Origin: an uncultured Corynebacterium sp.
GTDB taxonomy: Bacteria > Actinomycetota > Actinomycetes > Mycobacteriales > Mycobacteriaceae
Direction of reading: 5' to 3'
NCBI RefSeq assembly: GCF_946222305.1
Contig: NZ_CAMIHZ010000002.1
Location: 1 to 64,000 of the forward strand
Length of the DNA stretch: 64,000 bases
Position 1 is the first letter of the stretch. Each line of letters opens with the position of its first letter. Below the pieces are notes generated by a model. It searched no databases. It was not told where the DNA came from and saw only the letters and a list, made by a program, of their open reading frames with translations. Made by a program: the position numbers and the translations under genes. Below, one piece after another: positions 8,174 through 15,645 of this stretch.

Positions 8174-9256
8174 ATGAGCGAAAAGCTAACCGTCGCTGAG
8201 CTTTTGGCGAGGAGCGGCCGCACTCCGAAGGACGCTGCAGATCGTCCGCGCCGCCGTCGTCGCAGTTTGGAGCAGGGCGGTGTATCTGTTGCCGAGCTGA
8301 CGGGCAACATCCCCGTTGTCAAGGATGAGCACCTAGACGCCGAAGATGCCGAAAAGGTCAAGCCTGAGGAAGAGCGTAAGGCTGAAGAGTCCGAACGACA
8401 GGAAGCAGCGCGCAAGGCTGAGGCTGACAAGAAGGCTGAAGCAGAAAAGAAGGCTGCTGCCGAGAAGAGGGCCGAGGAAGAGCGCCGTCTAAAGGCCGAG
8501 CGTGAGAAGGCTGAACGCGAAGAAGTCGAACGTCGCAAGGCAGAAGACCAGCGCAAACAGCCTCTTACTAAGGTCGCCACTGGTGCCACAGCTGCTGGTG
8601 GTGCTGCTACTCCGGTAGGAAAGCGCGACGAAGCGGATACCCGCCAGGATATAGTCGTTGAAAAGTGGTCCACGGCAGCTAATGCTGCTCAGCCCGGTAC
8701 CTCCACCAAGGCTCCACGACCAGCAGCAGGCGCTGCTGCTGGAACTGCTGGAGTAGCGGGCGCGGGCGCTGCTACCGCTGGTGCTACCAAGCTAACTGAC
8801 AAGCCAACCGCCAAGACCGTGGACGTCAAGACCAAGGACAAGGGTTCGGCGGAGACGCGGGAGCCTGTGGCGTCGGAGGAAAAGAAGCGCTCCGGCAAGA
8901 GTGACAAGAGCAACAACGCCGTTGCCTTGTCCGACAACGAAGAACTCCGGAAGCTGCAGGAGGGGCTCGGAGAGCACGAGGTTCTCGAGTATGAGGACGA
9001 TCGTATCTCTTGGCCTGCAATGATCGTTCAGGCGCTGCTGGCTGTGGCGTTGGGCGTGGGCATTTTCTTCGGTTTCTCGTTGCTGTGGGATCGAATGGGC
9101 ACCGGCATTGTTCTCATTCTGGCTTTGGCGGTGACACTGTTCCTCGTCGGAATCGTCCACGCGATCCTTAGGCACAAGGACAAGTGGATTTTGGTTCTGG
9201 CGTTGGTCGTCGGCCTAGTGCTGACCGTCGGACCGCGCCTCATTTTGGGAATGTAG
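8174..9256 (+). CDS. Coiled-coil membrane protein (Rv0497-like)
   Basis: This 360-residue protein has three parts. A basic N-terminus is followed by a long Lys/Glu/Ala heptad-like helix (about 55-130, with KAEAEKKAAAEKRAEEERR) and a low-complexity Ala/Thr/Lys linker to about 250. The C-terminal 90 residues hold three hydrophobic helices (ALLAVALGVGIFFGFSLLW, VLILALAVTLFLVGIVHAI and LVLALVVGLVLTVG). It matches Rv0497 in position and topology, between ppx and proC. The function is unknown; a large cytoplasmic coiled-coil arm tethered to the membrane suggests a scaffold. AAAAGGG precedes the ATG, and a strong terminator follows. Confidence 0.8.
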   Translation: MSEKLTVAELLARSGRTPKDAADRPRRRRRSLEQGGVSVAELTGNIPVVKDEHLDAEDAEKVKPEEERKAEESERQEAARKAEADKKAEAEKKAAAEKRAEEERRLKAEREKAEREEVERRKAEDQRKQPLTKVATGATAAGGAATPVGKRDEADTRQDIVVEKWSTAANAAQPGTSTKAPRPAAGAAAGTAGVAGAGAATAGATKLTDKPTAKTVDVKTKDKGSAETREPVASEEKKRSGKSDKSNNAVALSDNEELRKLQEGLGEHEVLEYEDDRISWPAMIVQALLAVALGVGIFFGFSLLWDRMGTGIVLILALAVTLFLVGIVHAILRHKDKWILVLALVVGLVLTVGPRLILGM

Positions 9257-9273
9257 CGCGATAAGCCCCTAAC

Positions 9274-9310
9274 AACTGCGTTGACCTGAAATGGTCGGCG
9301 CAGTTTTTTC
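9274..9310 (+). terminator. Rho-independent terminator
   Basis: The stem AACTGCG (9274-9280) pairs with CGCAGTT (9299-9305). An inner GACC/GGTC extends it, and a T-run follows. It ends the ppx/Rv0497-like unit. Confidence 0.85.
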
Positions 9311-9322
9311 GTGTGGATGAAC

Positions 9323-9369
9323 GCGGGGTGAGAAAGCGGGGTGAGAAAGCGGGGTGAGAAAGCGGGGTG
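9323..9369 (+). repeat. 13-bp tandem repeat, about 3.6 copies
   Basis: Exact copies of gcggggtgagaaa occupy 9323-9335, 9336-9348 and 9349-9361, with a partial fourth copy. The array lies between a terminator and the proC start, so copy number could affect proC expression. Confidence 0.9.
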
Positions 9370-9406
9370 GTGGCGAGCGACCGCGAACGCTGGCACGCTG
9401 GAGTGC

Positions 9407-10228
9407 ATGACAAAGATTGGAATCATTGGTGGCGGAAATATTGGTGAAGCACTCCTGTCCGGCATTATTGCCGACGGTGGAGATGCGAAGAAGGTCATCG
9501 TTGCTGACCGTACACAGGAACGTTTGGACTTCCTCAAGGAAAGGTACGGAGTAGTGACCACCCAGGAGGCTGCAGAGGCCGCCGAGGGGGTGGACTTCCT
9601 CTTCAACTGCGTGAAGCCAGACGGTATCGTGCCTGTCTTCCAAGAAGTAGCTGATGTCCTCGATGACAACGACGATGAGACTGTGGTTGTCTCCGTGGCG
9701 GCTGGCGTCACCCTAGAGGCAATGGAGGGAGCACTGCCTGCCGGCACCCCAGTGGTTCGCATCATGCCCAACACCCCGATGCTCGTCGGTAAGGGAACTA
9801 GCGCCCTGGCCGGCGGCCGTTTCGCGGAGGAGAGCCACCTGGAGGGTGTCCAGAAGATCATGTCCAAGGTGGGCACTGCTGTCATCGTGAAAGAAAAGGA
9901 TCTGGACGCTGTCACCGCGGTTTCCGGTTCCGGACCGGCTTACTTCTTCCTGGCTGTTGAGGCGCTCGTTGACGCCGGTGTGCAGCAGGGACTGCCGCGC
10001 CCACTGGCAGAGAAGCTGGCTGTATCCACCATCGAGGGTGCAGCAGCGATGATGGTCCGCGGTCAGAGGGAAGAAGACGGTGACGGTCCATCCGAGTTGC
10101 GCGCCAAGGTAACCAGCCCAGGTGGCACCACTGCAGCAGCGCTGCGCGCTCTGGAGGAAAATGGTCTGCGCAAGGCCTTCTTCCAAGCAGCTGAAGCCTG
10201 CGCGAGCCGCTCTCGCGAATTGGGATAG
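9407..10228 (+). CDS. proC: Pyrroline-5-carboxylate reductase
   Basis: This 273-residue enzyme performs the last step of proline synthesis, reducing 1-pyrroline-5-carboxylate with NAD(P)H. The Rossmann motif IGIIGGGNIGEALLSGI is at the N-terminus. The family core follows: RIMPNTPMLVGKGTSAL, AVSGSGPAYFFLAVEALVDAG and the C-terminal signature VTSPGGTTAAALRALEENGLR. The ATG at 9407 gives the family N-terminus; upstream in-frame starts fall inside the 13-bp repeat array. Position matches Rv0500, upstream of the excisionase-type HTH gene. Confidence 0.96.
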   Translation: MTKIGIIGGGNIGEALLSGIIADGGDAKKVIVADRTQERLDFLKERYGVVTTQEAAEAAEGVDFLFNCVKPDGIVPVFQEVADVLDDNDDETVVVSVAAGVTLEAMEGALPAGTPVVRIMPNTPMLVGKGTSALAGGRFAEESHLEGVQKIMSKVGTAVIVKEKDLDAVTAVSGSGPAYFFLAVEALVDAGVQQGLPRPLAEKLAVSTIEGAAAMMVRGQREEDGDGPSELRAKVTSPGGTTAAALRALEENGLRKAFFQAAEACASRSRELG

Positions 10229-10394
10229 CAACCTCTCTGACCCCCAGAGGAGGGCGCAGTGATCACAATTGTCACATGCGTCCCCGCAGGTCATGGGGGT
10301 TCACTGAGGTAACAAAAACATATCTTTCCCCCTCCGCTCCCAAAATTCACTACATTCACGTTATTATGGCCAAGAGCGATTGACGTGTGAAGTC

Positions 10395-10416
10395 CTGCAG
10401 GAGGGGAAGCCTGCAG
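10395..10416 (+). promoter_or_regulatory. Hairpin in the leader of the HTH gene
   Basis: CTGCAGG (10395-10401) pairs with CCTGCAG (10410-10416) about 30 nt before the HTH gene. A possible -10 (TATTAT, 10362-10367) lies upstream, so the hairpin would be in the 5' untranslated region. Confidence 0.35.
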
Positions 10417-10446
10417 CGCATGGCAGCGCGAAGAAAGTGATTTTAA

Positions 10447-10647
10447 ATGGCTAATAACGACAATGGAGCATTCTTGACCGTCGCTGAGGTTGCGAAGCTG
10501 ATGCGCGTGTCCAAGATGACTGTTTACCGTTTGATCCACTCGGAGGAACTGCCAGCCGTACAGGTCGGTCGTAACTTCCGCGTGCGAGAGAGTGCAGTCA
10601 ACGAGTACCTGGGCGCATCGGTGTACACGCCATCCCAGACCGGCTAA
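10447..10647 (+). CDS. Excisionase-type helix-turn-helix protein (Rv0500A-like)
   Basis: This is a 66-residue MerR/excisionase-family DNA-binding protein. FLTVAEVAKLMRVSKMTVYRLI is the helix-turn-helix, followed by a wing (VGRNFRVRESAVNEYL). It is single-domain and lacks an effector region. It corresponds to Rv0500A, always found between proC and bS22 in mycobacteria and corynebacteria, so it is chromosomal core rather than phage-derived despite the domain name. The regulated promoter is not evident. AAAG upstream is a weak ribosome site. Confidence 0.88.
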   Translation: MANNDNGAFLTVAEVAKLMRVSKMTVYRLIHSEELPAVQVGRNFRVRESAVNEYLGASVYTPSQTG

Positions 10648-10667
10648 GACTGCGCTGTTTAGCCAAG

Positions 10668-10710
10668 CCCCCACCTGCTCGGCATGAGTTCCGAGTTTGT
10701 GGGGGTTTTT
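10668..10710 (+). terminator. Rho-independent terminator
   Basis: CCCCCAC (10668-10674) pairs with GTGGGGG (10699-10705), followed by five T residues. It separates the HTH gene from bS22. Confidence 0.85.
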
Positions 10711-10931
10711 GGTTCTCACCAGCGGGGCAGGGTAAAGTAATGACCATTCGTGTCGGCACCGCCCCCGGCACCGTGGCTGCGGACCAAGCGTGAACTTGCG
10801 CTCCCCAGCGGCGCCCCATATCCACCAACTTCGGTGGCATGGAGGTAACAACGCTGGTGAGGGGCACAAAAGCGTCGGTACCGCGCGTTAGAAGATTTGT
10901 AAGCGAAGCGACGAAAAGCGAGGTTCCCGTT

Positions 10932-11033
10932 ATGGGTTCTGTCATCAAGAAGCGCCGTAAGCGCATGTCCAAGAAGAAGCACCGCAAGATGCTGCGCCGG
11001 ACCCGCGTTCAGCGACGGAAGCTCGGAAAGTAA
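10932..11033 (+). CDS. Small ribosomal subunit protein bS22
   Basis: This is a 33-residue, extremely basic protein (GSVIKKRRKRMSKKKHRKM, ending RRTRVQRRKLGK) of the AURKAIP1/COX24 family. The same short protein is encoded at Rv0500B and was identified as bS22 in mycobacterial ribosome structures near the decoding centre, related to mitochondrial mS38. GAGG at 10920-10923 serves as Shine-Dalgarno. An in-frame ATG at 10839 would add 31 residues with no family similarity and is rejected. A very strong terminator follows, consistent with a highly expressed monocistronic gene. Confidence 0.93.
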   Translation: MGSVIKKRRKRMSKKKHRKMLRRTRVQRRKLGK

Positions 11034-11072
11034 TCTCCCAGTCTCAGCTTTCAGCTGACGGCGGGAGATCGC

Positions 11073-11116
11073 ATCCGCCCTTCCTCACTTACTCAAGTGA
11101 GGAAGGGCGGATTTTT
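11073..11116 (+). terminator. Strong Rho-independent terminator after bS22
   Basis: A perfect 18-bp stem, 11073-11090 with 11095-11112, has a four-base loop and a T-run. It may also block antisense transcription from the convergent phosphatase gene. Confidence 0.95.
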
Positions 11117-11146
11117 CGTTGTCTGAAGGGCTTGGGCTGTTGGGGG

Positions 11147-12439
11147 CTAAGACCGTCGCTGGCGGCTGCGTTCGCGGAGTTGGCGTGCTTCAGCTTTGGC
11201 GCGGGACCCAGCCGAACGGGCCTCTACCCGTGCGCGGTTACCCGCGTACTTCGCTCCCGTCTTGGCCGACGATGCGCTACTGCGAACGCGTTGCCAGGCA
11301 CGCTTGCGGCGTCGGTAATCCCGAACCTCCCAACCGCGCTTCTTCGCCTCGGCACGCAAAGCGGAATCGGGATTGACGGTCACCGCTGTGCCGACCATCG
11401 ATAGCAAGGGGATGTCATTCACCGAATCCGAATAGGCCGTGCAGCGCGAGAGGTCCAATCCCTCCCGCTCTGCCAAAGCGGCCACGGCATACTTTTTACC
11501 CGGGCCATGAAGCAGGTCGCCCACCATTCTTCCGGTGAATCTGCCGTCTTTCACCTCGGCGACTGTGCCTAAAGCTCCGGTGAAACCGAGCTCGCGGGCA
11601 ATAACCTGCGCCAGCTGCACTGGCGTGGCAGAGACGAGCCATACTTGCTGACCAGCCTGAATGTGCATTTCCGCCAGCTCGCGTGTACCGGGGAAAATGC
11701 GTTCAGCGATGGTCGCCACCCAGATCTCCTCGGCCAGTGCAATCACTTCCGATTCCTTGCGCCCCTTGACGAACCCCAACGCCTGATCGCGCCCGGAGGA
11801 GATATCGCTGGCATTTTCTTCACCAACCAGCTGGAATTTCAGCTGCTTCCATGCGAACCCCACGATCTGTTGGGCTTTGAAGAATCGTCGCCTAGCCAAA
11901 CCCCGCGCGAATAACAGGATCGAAGCCCCACGAATCAAGGTGTTGTCTACATCGAAAAACGCCGCGGCGCCTTCATCTTGCGGGATATCCGGATCTGGAA
12001 CATTGAGGTGATGCCGGCCCTGGGCTGCAGCCGCGGCCCCTTCCACATTCGCGTAACCACCGCGCATCTGGTCCCGAGTAACGCGGTGTTTGTTGGCTGC
12101 TTGCCCCAGCTGGTCGCCCTGATCGATGGCGGCATGCTGGATCCCTTGATCGGCTTCCTTGGTCGGGTGAACAGCAGCTGGGTTGGCTGCAGCTTGGCTC
12201 GTTGAAACCTTGCTGTCTAACTCACCTGCCGTTGGGGCCAAGGCCATTTCCGCCGACGCCTCACCGGCTTCCCTCTGTGCACTTTCCCCACGCGCTGGAA
12301 AAACGCGCTCACTCAAAACCCCGCGGTAGATTCCCCGTGCGCGCCCGCCCACAGCACGGGCGATTTTGCCGACGGCGTACTCCGCCCGTTCAAACTGAGC
12401 GGCCGCGGCAGCGTACAAATGGCGAGGCTCAAATTTCAC
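11147..12439 (-). CDS. SerB1-like HAD-IB family phosphatase
   Basis: This 430-residue protein has a HAD phosphatase core in its middle: motif I AAFFDVDNTLIRG (about 152-164), a helical cap, motif II in WLVSATPVQLAQ and motif III in AYSDSVNDIPLLS. The N-terminal 140 residues are Ala-rich and unlike the family. The C-terminal 60 residues are Arg/Ala-rich (ARVEARSAGSRAKAEARQL) and could bind nucleic acid or acidic lipid. Rv0505c (serB1) occupies this position in M. tuberculosis; the substrate is not proven. The GTG at 12439 is preferred because a -10 hexamer lies 7 nt upstream. Confidence 0.85.
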   Translation of the reverse strand: MKFEPRHLYAAAAAQFERAEYAVGKIARAVGGRARGIYRGVLSERVFPARGESAQREAGEASAEMALAPTAGELDSKVSTSQAAANPAAVHPTKEADQGIQHAAIDQGDQLGQAANKHRVTRDQMRGGYANVEGAAAAAQGRHHLNVPDPDIPQDEGAAAFFDVDNTLIRGASILLFARGLARRRFFKAQQIVGFAWKQLKFQLVGEENASDISSGRDQALGFVKGRKESEVIALAEEIWVATIAERIFPGTRELAEMHIQAGQQVWLVSATPVQLAQVIARELGFTGALGTVAEVKDGRFTGRMVGDLLHGPGKKYAVAALAEREGLDLSRCTAYSDSVNDIPLLSMVGTAVTVNPDSALRAEAKKRGWEVRDYRRRKRAWQRVRSSASSAKTGAKYAGNRARVEARSAGSRAKAEARQLRERSRQRRS

Positions 12440-12446
12440 AGTCCCT

Positions 12447-12452
12447 AACTTA
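12447..12452 (-). promoter_or_regulatory. -10 hexamer TAAGTT, leaderless start of the HAD phosphatase
   Basis: Read on the minus strand, TAAGTT ends 7 nt before the GTG at 12439. Confidence 0.5.
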
Positions 12453-12563
12453 CCGCAGCCAATCCTGCGCATTGACTGAGATCGGCAAAAGGTCGTTTAG
12501 ACTCGCCAAAGAGCGTATGAACTGGTGCGAGGCATCCAGACACCAGACACAGGGAGGAAAACC

Positions 12564-12848
12564 ATGTCAGACGAATCGACACTCCAACCCACATCGGGAT
12601 CTGCACGCCACATAGTGACCCTGATGATCCGCACAACCTGCGGTTCCTGTGCCCGAGTCCGGGATCAGATTGCTCCCGTGGTCGCGGAGGCTGGGGCGTT
12701 GTTCGACGTTGTGGATGTGGATGAAGGGGGCGTCGGTGGGGAATTGGCAATGGAATTCGGGGATCGTGTTCCAGTAGTGCTGATCGACGACGAAGAATTT
12801 GCGTGCTGGGAAGTCGACAACGAGGAACTCGCCGCGGCGTTGCGGTAA
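12564..12848 (+). CDS. Glutaredoxin-like protein
   Basis: This 94-residue thioredoxin-fold protein has a redox-active CxxC (MIRTTCGSCARVRDQI) and the cis-Pro loop DRVPVVLIDDEEF. It belongs to the DUF836/glutaredoxin-like group found directly upstream of hemA in mycobacteria and corynebacteria (Rv0508). Acidic residues dominate the C-terminal half. GGGAGG at 12552-12557 is a good ribosome site for the ATG at 12564. A role in thiol homeostasis is likely; the partner is unknown. HemA has a catalytic cysteine, so a functional link is possible but inferred. Confidence 0.87.
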   Translation: MSDESTLQPTSGSARHIVTLMIRTTCGSCARVRDQIAPVVAEAGALFDVVDVDEGGVGGELAMEFGDRVPVVLIDDEEFACWEVDNEELAAALR

Positions 12849-13026
12849 CCACAGTGGCATTGCGATAGCCACAAAGCCGATCCCCAGCTGAGTGGGGACG
12901 GGGCTCAGACCGCGATGAGGTGGCAGTGCATATAACAGTTAGGTGCCTACGTTTTGTCATCGGGGTGGGCTAAGGGATACCGTAGTGGTTCGTAAACATG
13001 TGTCTTCTAGGGAGGTTGAGATACCC

Positions 13027-14478
13027 ATGGCCAGTAACGCCAGGACAGGGTCCGCACAGGTGTTGCTCGTTGGGTTATCCTTCCGCTCCGCCCCGGTGAC
13101 GATGCTGGAGCAGGTTTCCATCACCGATTCCGAGATGCAGAAGTTGCAGTTGGCGCTCATGGAATCCGATGCGTTGAGTGAATCCCTAGCGCTATCCACC
13201 TGCAACCGGTTCGAGCTGTACACCGTGGCCAACGCGTTCCACGACGGGCTGGATCATGTGGTGGAGACGATTTCGCGCTTTTCGGCCGTGCCCGCCGAGG
13301 AGCTCGAGCCGCACTTGTACGTGCACTACTCCGATGCTGCAGCCGAGCACATGCTCAATGTCGCCTCCGGCTTGGACTCGATGGTTATGGGGGAGCAGCA
13401 GATCATCGGTCAGCTGCGCAGCGCCTACCAGGAGGCCAATGAGATCGGCACGGTGGGGCGCACCCTTCACGACCTGACTCAACGAGCGCTACGCACCGGC
13501 AAGCGCGTGCATTCTGAAACAGCCATCGATACAGTCGGTGCGTCAATGGTCTCCTTCGCCGTAGATAAGGCCTTGGGATTCTTGACGCCGAGCGACGCGC
13601 AAGACCTCATGGGCAAACGCGCATTGGTGATCGGTGCGGGCGCGATGGCTTCCCTGGCTTCGACCCATTTGGGCAAGCTGGGGGTGGATCACATCACCGT
13701 GGCTAACCGCACGTTGTCCCGCGCGGAAAATCTGGTGGGCCACGCGCGCGAGGCGGGTGTGAATGCCTCCGCCGTTCCGTTTAGCGCTATCCCCGACGTG
13801 CTGGGGTCCGTAGATATTGTGGTTTCCGCGACCGGTGCTGTGGAATGCGTGGTGACCGGTGATGCAGTGAATGCCGCGATGGATCCGACTGTGCGCGGAA
13901 CCGTGGAGGACGGGGCCGCCGCGGGGGCTGGCAACGACGTGCGCCCCCTCGTCCTGGTCGACCTGTCAATGCCGCGCGATATCGAGCAGACCGCGAGCCT
14001 GCACGAAGGCGTGACTCTGCTCAATATCGAAGAGCTGACGACTATGGCGGGCGAATCCGCTGCAGATGAGGACTCCGCGCGCTTCATCGTTGCCCAGGAA
14101 CTGGAAGAGTTCCTAGAGCAGCAACGCGCGCAGTCTGTCATCCCGACCGTCAAGGCACTACGACAGAAGGCTGCTGACGTGGTGGCAGAAGAACTAATGC
14201 TGCTGGAAAAGCACACCACAGGCATGTCCGCAGAGCACCGCGCAGAAGTGCAGAGATCCGTGAGAAGAATCGTGGATAAACTGCTGCACACTCCAACCGT
14301 GCAGGCCAAAAGGCTATCTGCCGGTGGTCAGCAAGTCGGCTACGCCGATGCGTTGGCAGCACTGTTCCAGCTTCCCACCGGTTCCACCGCCACAGAGTCT
14401 CGGGCACAAGCAATCCGGAAAGTATCTAACGAGGTCAAGGCCATTTCCGCGACCCGCAACCAGACTGGTGAGGTTTAA
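13027..14478 (+). CDS. hemA: Glutamyl-tRNA reductase
   Basis: This enzyme is the first committed step of C5-pathway tetrapyrrole synthesis: NADPH-dependent reduction of glutamyl-tRNA to glutamate-1-semialdehyde. The N-terminal catalytic domain has the nucleophile in LALSTCNRFELY (about residue 58). The Rossmann motif is GAGAMASLASTHLGK, and a helical dimerisation domain follows (from about residue 340). At 483 residues it carries small corynebacterial insertions. The ATG at 13027 follows AGGGAGG (13010-13016); upstream in-frame starts lack family similarity. hemC follows after 3 nt, so the two are translationally linked. Confidence 0.96.
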   Translation: MASNARTGSAQVLLVGLSFRSAPVTMLEQVSITDSEMQKLQLALMESDALSESLALSTCNRFELYTVANAFHDGLDHVVETISRFSAVPAEELEPHLYVHYSDAAAEHMLNVASGLDSMVMGEQQIIGQLRSAYQEANEIGTVGRTLHDLTQRALRTGKRVHSETAIDTVGASMVSFAVDKALGFLTPSDAQDLMGKRALVIGAGAMASLASTHLGKLGVDHITVANRTLSRAENLVGHAREAGVNASAVPFSAIPDVLGSVDIVVSATGAVECVVTGDAVNAAMDPTVRGTVEDGAAAGAGNDVRPLVLVDLSMPRDIEQTASLHEGVTLLNIEELTTMAGESAADEDSARFIVAQELEEFLEQQRAQSVIPTVKALRQKAADVVAEELMLLEKHTTGMSAEHRAEVQRSVRRIVDKLLHTPTVQAKRLSAGGQQVGYADALAALFQLPTGSTATESRAQAIRKVSNEVKAISATRNQTGEV

Positions 14479-14481
14479 ACA

Positions 14482-15531
14482 TTGTCTCAAAACAACGACG
14501 CAGCGAAGGGGCTCGCGCCACAGCGCACGCTGCTTATTGGCACCCGCCGTTCTCAGTTAGCCACTACCCAATCCGGTCATGTCCAAGCAGGCATTACCGA
14601 GCAAGGGTGGGCTTCTGAACTGCACATCGTGCAAACCCCGGGCGATGCCTCGCAAGCCTCGCAGATTCCCGTTGCTCAGATCGGCGTAGGAGTGTTCACC
14701 GAAACGCTGCGCAATGCGCTGGCGGCGAAGGAATGTGACGTTGCCGTTCACTCCTTTAAGGACCTGCCCACCGCCCCCGATAAGCGATTCCGCATTATCG
14801 TGCCCGAGCGGGTAGACCCACGTGAGGTCTTGGTCAGCGTGGATAATCGCAAGCTCATGGACCTGCCCGAAGGTGCGAAGGTCGGCACCAGCGCGCCCCG
14901 TCGCGTATCCCAGCTGCGTGCGGTCCGTCCCGATCTCGAGATCCTGCCGCTGCGTGGCAATATCGACAGTCGCATGGGGCGCGTGGGTTCGGACCTCGAT
15001 GCAGTGATCCTCGCTCGCGCTGGTTTGGAGCGCGTGGGTCAGCTGGACCGTGCCGCCGAGTCCTTGGATCCCCACGTGATCATGCCAGCTCCCGCCCAGG
15101 GAGCCTTGGCCGTAGAGGTACGCGCCGATGATGACGAAGCTTGGCAAGCCGTATTACCCCTAGAGCACCTACCTAGCCATGTCATGACCGCCGCAGAACG
15201 GGCCGTACTGGCGACCCTAGAAGCAGGTTGCTCTGCCCCCGTCGCCGCGCACTCCGAATGGACCGGTGAGGGATATTCCGAGCTCACAGTATCTGCTGGT
15301 GTCTTCGGCATGGACGGGGCAAAGCAACTGGTAGACCGAGTGAAAGTGACCTTCAACAAAAATCTCGAAATCGGTCACAACACTGCCACCGATGCCGACA
15401 GCCAGCCGGGCAATGTACGACGAGAAACGCAGCGTGAGGAATACCTACAACGTGCCTTCGAAACCGGCAGCACGTTGGGTACCGCACTTTTAGATGCTGG
15501 GGCCAGCGACTTAGTAGCAGAAGCCAGATAG
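14482..15531 (+). CDS. hemC: Hydroxymethylbilane synthase (porphobilinogen deaminase)
   Basis: This enzyme polymerises four porphobilinogens into hydroxymethylbilane. The N-terminus IGTRRSQLATTQSG, the substrate loop HSFKDLPTA, the Arg-rich GTSAPRRVSQLRA and the dipyrromethane-anchoring Cys in EAGCSAPVAAH are all present. Domain 3 has a roughly 20-residue insertion before the end. The start is TTG, three bases after the hemA stop, with GGTGAGG inside the hemA end as ribosome site. The length of 349 is slightly above the usual 310-320. Confidence 0.96.
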   Translation: MSQNNDAAKGLAPQRTLLIGTRRSQLATTQSGHVQAGITEQGWASELHIVQTPGDASQASQIPVAQIGVGVFTETLRNALAAKECDVAVHSFKDLPTAPDKRFRIIVPERVDPREVLVSVDNRKLMDLPEGAKVGTSAPRRVSQLRAVRPDLEILPLRGNIDSRMGRVGSDLDAVILARAGLERVGQLDRAAESLDPHVIMPAPAQGALAVEVRADDDEAWQAVLPLEHLPSHVMTAAERAVLATLEAGCSAPVAAHSEWTGEGYSELTVSAGVFGMDGAKQLVDRVKVTFNKNLEIGHNTATDADSQPGNVRRETQREEYLQRAFETGSTLGTALLDAGASDLVAEAR

Positions 15532-15645
15532 CCGCAAAGTTTCCCACTTCAGCAGCTAAACAGCAGCTATTCAGCCTCGAAATTAAAGCTTGTTAATACT
15601 CTCGTGCATCCAGCACGAGCAGCGAAAATAGAAAGCCATACCGAC

